NCBI RefSeq assembly: GCF_000719705.1
Contig: NZ_JOHO01000105.1
Span: 1 to 13,257 of the forward strand
DNA from: Streptomyces sp. NRRL S-350
Lineage (GTDB): Bacteria > Actinomycetota > Actinomycetes > Streptomycetales > Streptomycetaceae
Direction of reading: 5' to 3'
DNA: 13,257 nucleotides
A program made the position numbers and the translations under genes. The first letter of the stretch is position 1, and the number at the start of each line of letters is the position of its first letter. Below are positions 1-6,427 of this stretch, one piece after another. Below the pieces are notes generated by a model. The model was not told where the DNA came from. It searched no databases and saw only the letters and a program-made list of their open reading frames with translations.

Positions 1-614
1 GGGGAGGGGAGCTGGAGGGTGGGGTCGGCAGGGGTGCCGGCCGGGGCGGGCACCGGGGGTGCGCTCGGGGTGGCCGGCGCCTGGGGCGGGGCGGCCGGGG
101 AGTCGTCGACGCTGACGCCGAAGTCGGTGGCGATGCCCGCGAGGCCGTCGGCGTAGCCCTGGCCGACCGCCCGCACCTTCCAGGCGCCGTTGCGCAGGTA
201 GACCTCGACCACGATCAGCGCGGTCTCCAGGCCGAGCCGGGGCGGGGTGAAGGTGACCAGGACCTCGCCGCTGTCGGCGTCGCGGACGGTGGCGGTGGGC
301 TCCATCCCGGCGAAGGTGGAGGCCTGGTCGGCCGGGCTGGCGGTGACCACGATCTTGGTGATCTCCGCCGGGACGGCCCGGGTGTCCACGGTGATCGCGT
401 CGGGAGCGCCGGCGGCGCCGGGGGTGGCCGGGCGGTGGCTCACGCCGGGGCCGTTCGGGGCGTTGAAGAAGACGAAGTCGTCGTCCGAGCGGACCTTCCC
501 GGCGTCGGTCAGCAGCAGACCGGAGACGTCCAGCGCCTTGGGCGCGCTGACCTCGACGGTCACTCGCGCGGCGGTCAGCGGTGCGTTGCCGCCTTGGGTC
601 AGGACGGTGGGCAC
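1..614 (-). CDS. TerD-family stress/tellurium-resistance protein, partial (3' end beyond window)
   Basis: The reading frame opens with GTG at 614 after a GAGGAGG ribosome site and stays open to the window edge, giving 204 residues. The start MPTVLTQGGNAPL and the later segments SDDDFVFFNAP, TKIVVTASP and LETALIVVEVYLRNGAWKVRAVGQGYADGLAGIATDFGVSVDD are typical of TerD domains, which are cytosolic calcium-binding beta-sandwich proteins. The acidic DDD and DSGE stretches are candidate Ca2+ ligands. After about residue 180 the sequence becomes a Pro/Ala-rich linker, so a second domain may follow outside the window, as in the longer streptomycete TerD proteins. Family knowledge: TerD proteins are linked to tellurite resistance, general stress and, in streptomycetes, differentiation. 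The exact role of this copy is unknown. Family confidence is high. Confidence 0.9.
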   Translation of the reverse strand, partial: MPTVLTQGGNAPLTAARVTVEVSAPKALDVSGLLLTDAGKVRSDDDFVFFNAPNGPGVSHRPATPGAAGAPDAITVDTRAVPAEITKIVVTASPADQASTFAGMEPTATVRDADSGEVLVTFTPPRLGLETALIVVEVYLRNGAWKVRAVGQGYADGLAGIATDFGVSVDDSPAAPPQAPATPSAPPVPAPAGTPADPTLQLPS

Positions 615-789
615 GGACTCCTCCTCGGGTGCGGAACGGCGGCCCCGGGCGGGGGCCGTTGGCGGCCCGGCCGGGTGCTGCCCACAGTAACGAACGAGGG
701 TGCGCAGATGCGCCCGTCGGGGCAGGTCAGCTGTCGGATCGTCGGACAGTTGAGACCTTGTCACAGCGGGCCGCCGGGCGGCCCGGCCG
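615..789. other. Intergenic spacer upstream of the terD-like gene
   Basis: This stretch should hold the promoter of the terD-like gene (leftward) and the 3' end signals of the gene that stops at 790. An imperfect dyad at 731-749 (CTGTCnGA...TCnGACAG) could be an operator. I see no convincing -35/-10 pair. Confidence 0.3.
767..785 (-). terminator. Short GC hairpin after the membrane-protein gene
   Basis: A perfect 8-bp stem CGGGCCGC / GCGGCCCG with a CGG loop lies just downstream of the stop codon at 790 on the minus strand. There is no T-tract, which is common for actinomycete terminators. In DNA this GC-rich such hairpins also arise by chance, so this is a tentative call. Confidence 0.35.
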
Positions 790-2109
790 TCAGCGGGGCG
801 CGGGGGCCGCCGGGGCGGCCGGCAGGCCGGGCGCCGGGACCACGTCCGGGGCCCCCGGGACTGGCTGCCACGGGACTGGCTGCGACGGGGTGGGCAGCGG
901 CGAGGCAGGCTGCGACGGGACTGGCTGCGACGGGGTGGGCCGGGGCGTGGCGGTCAGTGGCGGGACGGGGCCGAAGGCGCCGAGCGCGGCGACGGCGCGC
1001 GGGTGCTGGATGGCGAAGGCGGAGGCGCTCCAACTCTCCGCCGGGGCCGCCTTGCGGGGCGCGGCCGGGTCGACGGCCGGGGCGTCGGTCGGGCGGGTGC
1101 CGCGCACGCCGAAGGTGTAGTGGCCGGGCCGGACGTCGGTGCCGGGCGGGGTGGTGAAGCGGTAGACCAGGATGCCGCGCTCCTGCTGGGCCGTGACCGC
1201 GGCGCCCGGCAGGTCGGTCCAGGCGGCGCCGGTGCCGGGGGCCGACTCGCCCGGGGCGAGCCGGAATTCCGCCTGCAGTGCGGTGACCGGCTCGGTCACG
1301 GTGAGGCCGAGTTCGTGCCGCAGGCCGTCGCGGCCGAGCGCGGCGACCAGGGGGACGCCGGACAGGGCTTGGTCGGCCCCGGGGTCCGCCGGGCCGGGGT
1401 CCGCCGTGCCGGGGGCGGCCGGGTCGCCGCCCGGGACGGTCGGAGCCGGACCGGCGCCCGGGACGGTCGCGGCCGGCGGCGGTCCGGGGCGGGTGGACAC
1501 GGGCGGCTTCAGGCCGGGCGCGTTCGGCGACTCGCCGGGCACGGGCTGGTCGGCGGCCGGGGTCTGCGGCTGGGCGGCGGGGGAGGGCCCGGCCGGCGCC
1601 GGTGCGCCGGCCTCGGTGCCGGCGGGGTGCGCCCCGGAGGACGGGGTGACCGGTTCGGCCGCGGCCTGGCCGCCGACCGGGCCCGTCGGGACGGTCGGCC
1701 GGGTGCCGGGCGGGGTGGCCGCGACCGGTGCCGCCCCCGAGGGGCGGGCCGACGGGAGGGCGGACGGGCGGCGCGCCGGGGGCCGGGCGGCGGACGGGCC
1801 GGTGGCGCCGGAGGTGGCGGTCGAGGGCTGGTCGGAGACCGCCTCGGCCTGGTCGGTGGCGCCGGGGGTGGGCGGCGGGGTGGTGCCGACCCGGGCCACG
1901 CCGGCCCGACGGCCGATCCCCTGCTGCTCGTTGAGCAGGAGGGTGGTGGCGATGCTGATGCCGACGACGGTGGACATCGCCATCGCGGCGCCGGAGAAAC
2001 GCAGGGTGGGCAGTCGGAAGCGGCCGCCGAACGGGCGCGGCCGACCGTGCCGACCGTGCCGTTCGGGCTCGTGCCGCACGTCCCGCCCGGTGTCCTCGCG
2101 CACAGCCAC
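790..2109 (-). CDS. Single-pass membrane protein with Pro/Ala-rich stalk and C-terminal beta-rich domain
   Basis: I chose the GTG at 2109 (439 residues) because GGAGGGAGGG sits 5 nt upstream. The frame stays open further upstream to 2373, but without a ribosome site and with non-coding-looking composition. Residues 1-38 are a basic, His/Arg-rich cytoplasmic segment, about 39-59 (SGAAMAMSTVVGISIATTLLL) a transmembrane helix, and about 70-245 a low-complexity Pro/Ala/Gly stalk. About 246-385 is a compact domain with alternating hydrophobic strands (ELGLTVTEPVTALQAEFRLA, GILVYRFTTPPGTDVRPGHYTFGVRG). The tail repeats TPSQPVP. The positive-inside rule puts the C-terminal domain outside the cell. 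I do not recognise a named family. An envelope-associated or adhesive/structural role is possible, and no enzymatic motif is visible. Other long open frames over this region lack the TM helix and ribosome site. Confidence 0.75.
   Translation of the reverse strand: MAVREDTGRDVRHEPERHGRHGRPRPFGGRFRLPTLRFSGAAMAMSTVVGISIATTLLLNEQQGIGRRAGVARVGTTPPPTPGATDQAEAVSDQPSTATSGATGPSAARPPARRPSALPSARPSGAAPVAATPPGTRPTVPTGPVGGQAAAEPVTPSSGAHPAGTEAGAPAPAGPSPAAQPQTPAADQPVPGESPNAPGLKPPVSTRPGPPPAATVPGAGPAPTVPGGDPAAPGTADPGPADPGADQALSGVPLVAALGRDGLRHELGLTVTEPVTALQAEFRLAPGESAPGTGAAWTDLPGAAVTAQQERGILVYRFTTPPGTDVRPGHYTFGVRGTRPTDAPAVDPAAPRKAAPAESWSASAFAIQHPRAVAALGAFGPVPPLTATPRPTPSQPVPSQPASPLPTPSQPVPWQPVPGAPDVVPAPGLPAAPAAPAPR
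857..940 (-). repeat. Direct repeats encoding the Pro-rich C-terminal tail
   Basis: Two identical 24-bp copies occur at 872-895 and 917-940, and the first 12 bases of the same unit occur at 857-868. They lie inside the preceding coding frame and encode recurring TPSQPVP-type segments, so repeat-mediated length change would stay roughly in frame. Confidence 0.75.
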
Positions 2110-2247
2110 CGGAACCCTCCCTCCCCGAAGCCGCCGTCGCGTCGCCGTATTCTCCCACGCACTGCCGGCGGGCCCGGCTCCGGCCGCCGGGGGCCGGTCC
2201 GCCGCGGGCCCGCGCCCGGGAGGGGGAGAGCGTACCAGCGAGCGGTC

Positions 2248-2263
2248 GAACCGTGGACGGTTC
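2248..2263. promoter_or_regulatory. Palindrome GAACCGT-GG-ACGGTTC, candidate operator
   Basis: A perfect 7-bp inverted repeat with a 2-nt spacer lies in the divergent promoter region, about 140 bp from the leftward start and 175 bp from the rightward start. Its size and symmetry suit a dimeric helix-turn-helix regulator. The binder is unknown. Confidence 0.4.
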
Positions 2264-2355
2264 CCGGCCGTTTCCCGGACATCCGTTCGACGCAGCGGAA
2301 TTGACGTACCGTCCGGCGCGAGCGGCTGGGGCCCGGTGGCCGCCGGACCGGGGTT

Positions 2356-2374
2356 GTTGCAACCCCCTTGCAAC
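2356..2374. promoter_or_regulatory. TTGCAAC repeats upstream of the ssgA-like gene, candidate operator
   Basis: GTTGCAA-CCCCC-TTGCAAC is a perfect inverted repeat. It can equally be read as TTGCAAC repeated directly with an 11-bp period, about one helical turn, and a further TTGC follows at 2377-2380. It sits 65 bp before the ATG at 2439 and is AT-rich for its surroundings. It is likely a regulator-binding site controlling the ssgA-like gene. Confidence 0.45.
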
Positions 2375-2438
2375 TCTTGCCCGCCCGGCGCGGGTGGCTC
2401 AGGCTGAGGACATCCCGCGCCCTCCCGGAGAGACCGTC

Positions 2439-2939
2439 ATGTCGCCCGACCCGCTGTCCGCAGCCTCCAGTGCACCCATCGCCGCCACCCCCACGGGCGG
2501 CGATGGGGAGGGCTCCACCGCCGCTCCGGCGGCGGTGGAGGAGGTGCTGACGCTGCGGATCTCGCTGGGCGAGGAGGTGGTCGGCGAGGTGCGCACCCGG
2601 TTCCGGTTCGACGCGGCCCGCCCGTACGAGGTCCTGCTGACGTTCCACCTGGGGCGCCCGGACGAAGCCGACTGGGTGTTCTCGCGCGAGCTGCTCCGCG
2701 ACGGCCTGTGCGGGTTGAGCGGCCAGGGCGACGTCAAACTGTGGCCGGCGTACTGCCCGTGCCACGGCTCCACGCTGCACCTGGCGTTCGAATCCCCGCA
2801 CGGCAGCGCCCTGCTGGAGGTTTCCAAGCCGCGGGTGCAGTCCTGGTTGGACCGCACCTACGCGCTGGTCTCCGAGGAGCGGGAGCGTGACTGCGGCCCC
2901 ACTGACGCCCAGTTGGCCGCCCTGCTCGCGAGCGGCTGA
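2439..2939 (+). CDS. SsgA-like sporulation/cell-division protein (SALP family)
   Basis: The ATG at 2439 has GGAG 8 nt upstream and gives 166 residues. SALPs are small actinomycete-specific proteins that guide septum placement, peptidoglycan maintenance and spore maturation; SsgB, for example, recruits FtsZ. The family pattern is clear: RFRFDAARPYEVLLTFHLGRPDEADWVFSRELLRDGL (about 54-90), the GxGDVKLWP motif (about 95-103), then LHLAFESPHGSALLEV and SWLDRTYALV, ending in a family-typical acidic/Leu tail. About 33 extra Ala/Pro-rich residues precede the domain, making it longer than the roughly 136-residue family norm. Unusual cysteines cluster in the middle (YCPCHG, 105-110). Which paralogue (SsgA to SsgG) it matches cannot be decided here, so no symbol is given. 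Confidence 0.9.
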   Translation: MSPDPLSAASSAPIAATPTGGDGEGSTAAPAAVEEVLTLRISLGEEVVGEVRTRFRFDAARPYEVLLTFHLGRPDEADWVFSRELLRDGLCGLSGQGDVKLWPAYCPCHGSTLHLAFESPHGSALLEVSKPRVQSWLDRTYALVSEERERDCGPTDAQLAALLASG

Positions 2940-2998
2940 GGGCGGGCGTCGGCGGAGCGGCCGGTGCAGGTCGGTGGGGCGGTTCGGTGGAACGGCGG

Positions 2999-4438
2999 TC
3001 AGCGGCCGGGCGCGGTGCCCCCGGGTGCGTGCGGCGGCGGGGCGGGCGCGGTGCCGGGCAGCCGCGCCGCCCCCGTGGCCAGCGCGGCCCGCAGTCGCCG
3101 GACGGCCGGGGCCGACGAGGCGGGCAGCAGGTCGTACGGGTCCTCCGGCCCGTCCACGGTGACCAGCACCGACTCGGCTATCCGGTACGGCCGGTGGGCC
3201 AGCAGACCGCCCAGGTAGCGGCGCAGCCGGGACAGCTCGGCGCGGACCGTCACGGTCCGGCCCGCGTCGCCGAACAGCGCCTCGGCGAGCTGGGCGGCGG
3301 TGCTGCCCTCGCGGCCGGTGGCGAGCAGGAGCAGCAGTTCGGCGTGGCGCGGGCTGAGTGGGTGGGACCAGGCCCCGGCCGCGCCGCGGACGGACAGCTC
3401 GGGGCGGTCCGGGCGGCGCAGGTCGAGCCGGAGCCGGGCGCCCTCGGCCTGTTCGGCGCTCACGGTGCCGGCGCCGTCCTGCTCGGGCGAGCGGACCGGG
3501 CGCACCAGCCAGCCGTCGGCGAGCGGTTCCAGCACGCACTCGCCGAGGCCGGGCACCCAGTGCACGGCGGCCGGGGCCCAGCCCTCGCTGGGCACCCGCA
3601 GCCGGTTGGGCGGCGGCAGTCCGGCCGCGGCGGCGGTCCAGCCGGCCGCGTCCACGACCAGGGCCGGGCCGCCGACCCGGGCGAGCAGCGGGGCGGCCAG
3701 GGTGCGCAGCTCGTGCAGCGCCTCCAGCCGGCGGGCGCGCAGTTCGGTCTCGGCGAGCCGGGCGGCGGTGGCGGTGAGCTGGAGCAGGTACGGGCGGATG
3801 CTGTGCGCCGGGCCGCTCAGGTTGACGGCGCCGACCAGCTGTCCGGTGCCGGGGTCGTGCACGGGGGCGGCCACGCAGGTCCAGGAGTGGTGGCTGCGCA
3901 GGTAGTGCTCGGCGGAGTGGACGTGCATCGGGCGCTGGGTGCGCAGGGCGACGGCTATGCCGTTGGTGCCGACGCTCTCCTCGGTCCAGCGGGCGCCGGT
4001 GATGAAGCCGATCCGGTCGGCGCTGCGGCGCAGGCCGCGCTCGCCGTCCTGCCAGAGCACGTGGCCCTCGGCGTCGGCGACGGCGAGGATCAGCGGGGCC
4101 GCGCCGGTCGGTTCGAGCAGGGTCTGGCGCAGGACTGGCATGACTGCGTCAAGCCCACTGGCGCGGCGACGCCGCTCCACCTCGGCCGGGCCGAGCAGGG
4201 CGGTCGCGGCGCCGGTGTCGGGGTCCAGGCCCAGGCGGCGCAGCCGGGCCCAGGAGTCGCCGATCTCGGGGCGGGGTTCGAGCAGGCCCGGCGCGCCGGC
4301 CTCCTCGGAGGAGGCGGGTTCGGCCGGCCCCCGGGCGGCGGCGTCGGTGAGGGTGCGCTCGTGGACCCTCGTCAGCTCCGCAGCGGTCGGCGGGTTGCGG
4401 CGCTCTGGTCGTCGGGACTGCCGTCCGGTCTGCCGCAC
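2999..4438 (-). CDS. GAF-domain transcriptional regulator with C-terminal winged helix
   Basis: The GTG at 4438 follows GAGGAG with 8-nt spacing and gives 479 residues. The N-terminal part resembles the sensor half of AcoR/DhaR-type regulators: a helical lead (EIGDSWARLRRLGLDP, 58-73) and a GAF domain at about 97-235 with the signatures DRIGFITGARWTEESVGTNGIA (141-162) and VAAPVHDPGTGQLVGAVNLSGP. There is no sigma-54 AAA+ domain and no Fis-type helix. Instead, residues about 360-428 (LSPRHAELLLLLA, STAAQLAEALFG, VRAELSRLRRYLGGLL, YRIAESVLVTVD) form a winged helix. A cytosolic DNA-binding sensor of a small molecule or redox signal is inferred. Related actinomycete genes are often near alcohol or aldehyde dehydrogenase genes, but none is in this window. 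The gene is monocistronic and convergent with the ssgA-like gene. Confidence 0.85.
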   Translation of the reverse strand: MRQTGRQSRRPERRNPPTAAELTRVHERTLTDAAARGPAEPASSEEAGAPGLLEPRPEIGDSWARLRRLGLDPDTGAATALLGPAEVERRRRASGLDAVMPVLRQTLLEPTGAAPLILAVADAEGHVLWQDGERGLRRSADRIGFITGARWTEESVGTNGIAVALRTQRPMHVHSAEHYLRSHHSWTCVAAPVHDPGTGQLVGAVNLSGPAHSIRPYLLQLTATAARLAETELRARRLEALHELRTLAAPLLARVGGPALVVDAAGWTAAAAGLPPPNRLRVPSEGWAPAAVHWVPGLGECVLEPLADGWLVRPVRSPEQDGAGTVSAEQAEGARLRLDLRRPDRPELSVRGAAGAWSHPLSPRHAELLLLLATGREGSTAAQLAEALFGDAGRTVTVRAELSRLRRYLGGLLAHRPYRIAESVLVTVDGPEDPYDLLPASSAPAVRRLRAALATGAARLPGTAPAPPPHAPGGTAPGR

Positions 4439-4542
4439 TCGTTCCGCTCCTCGCCGCCGTTCGAGGTCGCGTCGGGGCCGACGCGCTGACGAAAGCGTAC
4501 GGGTGCGGTGGGCCCGTGGGGACGGGGTCTGCCAAGTCGGAA

Positions 4543-4554
4543 TACCGGCCGGTA
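4543..4554. promoter_or_regulatory. Palindrome TACCGGCCGGTA upstream of the GAF regulator gene
   Basis: A perfect 12-bp palindrome lies about 105 bp upstream of the regulator's start and just past the end of the M56 gene. It could be an operator, possibly autoregulatory. A core this GC-rich could also be chance. Confidence 0.3.
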
Positions 4555-4601
4555 CGCAGGCGCGGGCGGGGGCGTCGACGCGGGGGCGGGCGCGGTGCGG
4601 C

Positions 4602-5687
4602 TCAGTGCTGCGCGGCGTCGCCCTGCTGTGCCGCCTCGACGGTGCGGTGCAGGTCGGCGGTGGCCTCCAGGGTGGCGGCGGTGCTCAGGGCCAGGCAGAC
4701 GGCCAGCGCCAGCGCGACGGCCCGCAGCCGGGTGCCGGGGGTGACGGCCGGGCGGGGCTGGAGCAGCGCGGCGACCCGGCGCGGCACCGGGCCGGAGTGG
4801 GCCGCCGGGGCCAGCCGCGGCCGGTCCGGCCGGGGGGAGCGGCTCGCGGCGAGCGCGGCCCGGCCGACCGCCCGGGCGGTCACGGCGCGGTCGCCGACCC
4901 GGGCCGCCGCCACCTCGTCGGCCCAGCGCTCCAGGTGGTACCCGAGGGGCGTTCGCAGCGCGCGGAGCGCCGGGTGGACCCCGGCGGCGTGCTCGGCGAG
5001 GGCGAGGAAGACGTGGTGGCGGGCGGCCAGGTGGGCCCGCTCGTGGGCGAGCAGGGCGGAGCGCTCGGACCCGCTGAGGGCGCGCAGCATGCCGGCGGTG
5101 ACCACGATCCGGCCGGGCTCGGCCGGTCGGCCGGGGCGGCGCAGGCGGCCGGGCAGGGCGAAGGCATCGGCGCGCTCGTCGTCCAGGACGGTGAGCGGGG
5201 GTTCGGGGAGGCGGAGCGGGAGCCGGAGCGGGGCCAGAGCGGACCGCAGTCGGCCGGTCCACCGCTCCGGGAGGCGCGAACGGCGCACGGAGGCGCGCGG
5301 GGGGCGCATGTCCGGATGCTGGTCGCCGGGCGGGAGGGCGGCCCGGGCGGTGCGCAGTTCCAGCCGCCGACGCCGGGCGGTGCGCGCCGCCAGCACGGTC
5401 ACGACGGCGAGCGTCAGGGCGGCCGCGGCGGCGGCGAACGGGGCGTCCGGCGCGGCCGCGGTGAGCCACGGCAGCGAGAGGTGGCCGAGGGCGGCGACCG
5501 GCGGCAACTGGAGCAGCCCGGCGGCGGCGAGCAGGCCCAGCGAGCAGAGCGTGCCGCAGGCCAGGACGGCGGCGCTGCCGGCCAGCGTCCAGGCGGCGGT
5601 CCGGGGCGACAGCGCCTCGGCGAGGCGGCGGGCCAGCGGGGCGGCCAGGAACGGCAGCAGCAGCGGGGCCCAGACGGCGATCAGCAT
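4602..5687 (-). CDS. M56 (BlaR1/MecR1-like) membrane zinc metallopeptidase
   Basis: ATG at 5687 overlaps the stop of the upstream blaI-like gene (ATGCTGA), so the two are translationally coupled. The product has 361 residues. Hydrophobic helices lie at about 1-20, 32-60, 82-101 and 320-341. The gluzincin motif HERAH (215-219) lies in SERSALLAHERAHLAARHH, and a downstream ERWAD (253-257) supplies the likely third zinc ligand. M56 proteins are membrane sensors whose cytoplasmic protease activity inactivates a cognate BlaI/MecI repressor on cell-wall-antibiotic stress. Unlike staphylococcal BlaR1, no penicillin-binding C-terminal domain is present; the protein ends shortly after the last helix, as in most actinomycete homologues. 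Its signal is therefore unknown and a partner protein may sense it. Function as protease sensor is inferred from family and operon. Confidence 0.9.
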   Translation of the reverse strand: MLIAVWAPLLLPFLAAPLARRLAEALSPRTAAWTLAGSAAVLACGTLCSLGLLAAAGLLQLPPVAALGHLSLPWLTAAAPDAPFAAAAAALTLAVVTVLAARTARRRRLELRTARAALPPGDQHPDMRPPRASVRRSRLPERWTGRLRSALAPLRLPLRLPEPPLTVLDDERADAFALPGRLRRPGRPAEPGRIVVTAGMLRALSGSERSALLAHERAHLAARHHVFLALAEHAAGVHPALRALRTPLGYHLERWADEVAAARVGDRAVTARAVGRAALAASRSPRPDRPRLAPAAHSGPVPRRVAALLQPRPAVTPGTRLRAVALALAVCLALSTAATLEATADLHRTVEAAQQGDAAQH

Positions 5688-6283
5688 CGGTCGGCCGCTC
5701 CGGGCGTGCCCGGCTGCGGCACACCGGGCTCCGGCGCACCCGGCTCCGGGGCGACCGGGCCCGGGCGGGCGGGTGCCCCGGCGGCCGGCGTCCCGGTGCC
5801 TGGCGTCCCGGCGTCGAGGGAGTCGGTGCCGAGGGGGTCGGTGCCGAGGGGGTCGGTGCCGAGGGGGTCGGTGTCGAGGGGGTCGGTGCCGAACGCCGCG
5901 GTACCGAGTCCGGCCGTGCCGTCGCCGAGCAGGTCGCGCAGCAACTGCTCGTCCTCGGCGGAGAGGTCGGAGACGAAGCGGGCCAGCACGGTGGACCGGT
6001 CGGCCTCGCGGCCCAGTTCGGTGTGCATCCGGCGGGCGGCCAGCCCGGCGGTGTCCTGGACGGTCGGGGTGTAGGCGTAGGCGCGGCCGGCCCGGGTGCG
6101 TTCGACCGTCCCCTTGTCGTGCAGCCGGGCCAGGATCGTCGCGATCGTGGTGCGTGCGAGGTCTCCGCCGAGCGCCGCCTGGACGTCCTGCGGCGTCATC
6201 GGCTGCCGGGCCGACCAGAGGGCGGCCAGCACCTCGGCCTCCAGCTCCCCGGCGGGCCGGCGGGCGGACGGTACGTCGGGCAT
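5681..6283 (-). CDS. blaI: BlaI/MecI/CopY-family transcriptional repressor with repeat-rich C-terminal extension
   Basis: ATG at 6283 is preceded by GGAGGAA (8-nt spacing) and gives 200 residues. Residues about 12-72 are the winged-helix domain (GELEAEVLAALWSARQPMTPQDVQAAL, recognition region LARTTIATILARLHDKG, wing VERTRAGRAYAYTP). About 80-120 is the helical dimerisation segment, which includes the region normally cut by the M56 partner. The family is usually about 120-130 residues. Here a low-complexity tail of about 75 residues follows, first GTDPL repeats and then Pro/Gly/Ala. The protein is expected to bind the dyads immediately upstream (6306-6342) and to repress its own operon until the coupled M56 protease is activated. 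The gene symbol rests on family membership, not on proven beta-lactam response. Confidence 0.9.
   Translation of the reverse strand: MPDVPSARRPAGELEAEVLAALWSARQPMTPQDVQAALGGDLARTTIATILARLHDKGTVERTRAGRAYAYTPTVQDTAGLAARRMHTELGREADRSTVLARFVSDLSAEDEQLLRDLLGDGTAGLGTAAFGTDPLDTDPLGTDPLGTDPLGTDSLDAGTPGTGTPAAGAPARPGPVAPEPGAPEPGVPQPGTPGAADRC
5816..5890. repeat. Five tandem 15-bp repeats inside the blaI-like gene
   Basis: The unit GAGGGGGTCGGTGCC (plus strand) occurs at 5816, 5831, 5846, 5861 and 5876. The first unit has one change (A for G) and the fourth has one (T for C). On the coding strand it encodes repeated GTDPL. Copy-number changes would keep the reading frame. Confidence 0.95.
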
Positions 6284-6305
6284 GGCGGCGTTTCCTCCAA
6301 GTTTC

Positions 6306-6342
6306 GTCTACAGTCACGTAGACCGTCTACGCGACTGTAGAC
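6306..6342. promoter_or_regulatory. Nested 37-bp dyad: two tandem BlaI-type operators between blaI and dedA
   Basis: The sequence reads GTCTAC-N6-GTAGAC (6306-6323), one base, then GTCTAC-N6-GTAGAC (6325-6342). The whole is also symmetric about 6324, with outer arms GTCTACAGTC / GACTGTAGAC and inner arms CGTAGAC / GTCTACG; only one pair (6316/6332) breaks the symmetry. TAC/GTA half-sites in dyads just upstream of the repressor gene fit BlaI/MecI-family operators. It lies 22 bp from the blaI ATG and 85 bp from the dedA start, so it can affect both directions. TACAGT hexamers within it could serve as -10 elements. Confidence 0.8.
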
Positions 6343-6427
6343 GGTCGGGGTGTGTTCCGCCGCGCACCACCGGCCCGGGCCGGTTCCGCGCAGAACCGCC
6401 CCCCAACGTACGGGAGGTCCGCCGGCA

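Larger units (their letters stand above)
2110..2438. other. 329-bp divergent intergenic region
   Basis: This region separates the leftward membrane-protein gene from the rightward ssgA-like gene and must contain both promoters. It holds a 16-bp palindrome (2248-2263) and a repeat of TTGCAAC (2356-2374). A TACGCT hexamer on the minus strand (2229-2234) is a possible -10 for the leftward gene, but I find no matching -35. TTGACG at 2301-2306 is a possible rightward -35, with no good -10 at the right distance. No credible gene is seen inside. Confidence 0.4.

Noticed and set aside
731..749. Imperfect dyad upstream of the terD-like gene as a firm operator
   Set aside because: Only 7 of 8 arm bases match, with a poorly symmetric centre; kept only as a note in the spacer entry.
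761..2362. Long open frames on both strands overlapping the membrane-protein gene
   Set aside because: They are by-products of extreme GC content: Arg/Pro/Gly-rich, without domain, TM helix or ribosome site. Only the frame ending at 790 contains a coherent TM helix and a good ribosome site at its GTG.
5816..5890. Tandem repeats considered as a CRISPR or attachment site
   Set aside because: The units are contiguous, 15 bp long, in frame and encode GTDPL; there are no unique spacers.
5688..6317. Fusion of blaI region and M56 into one 571-residue protein
   Set aside because: The first 210 residues of that frame are Arg/Pro-rich noise overlapping the true blaI frame. The M56 homology begins at the ATG (5687) that overlaps the blaI stop.
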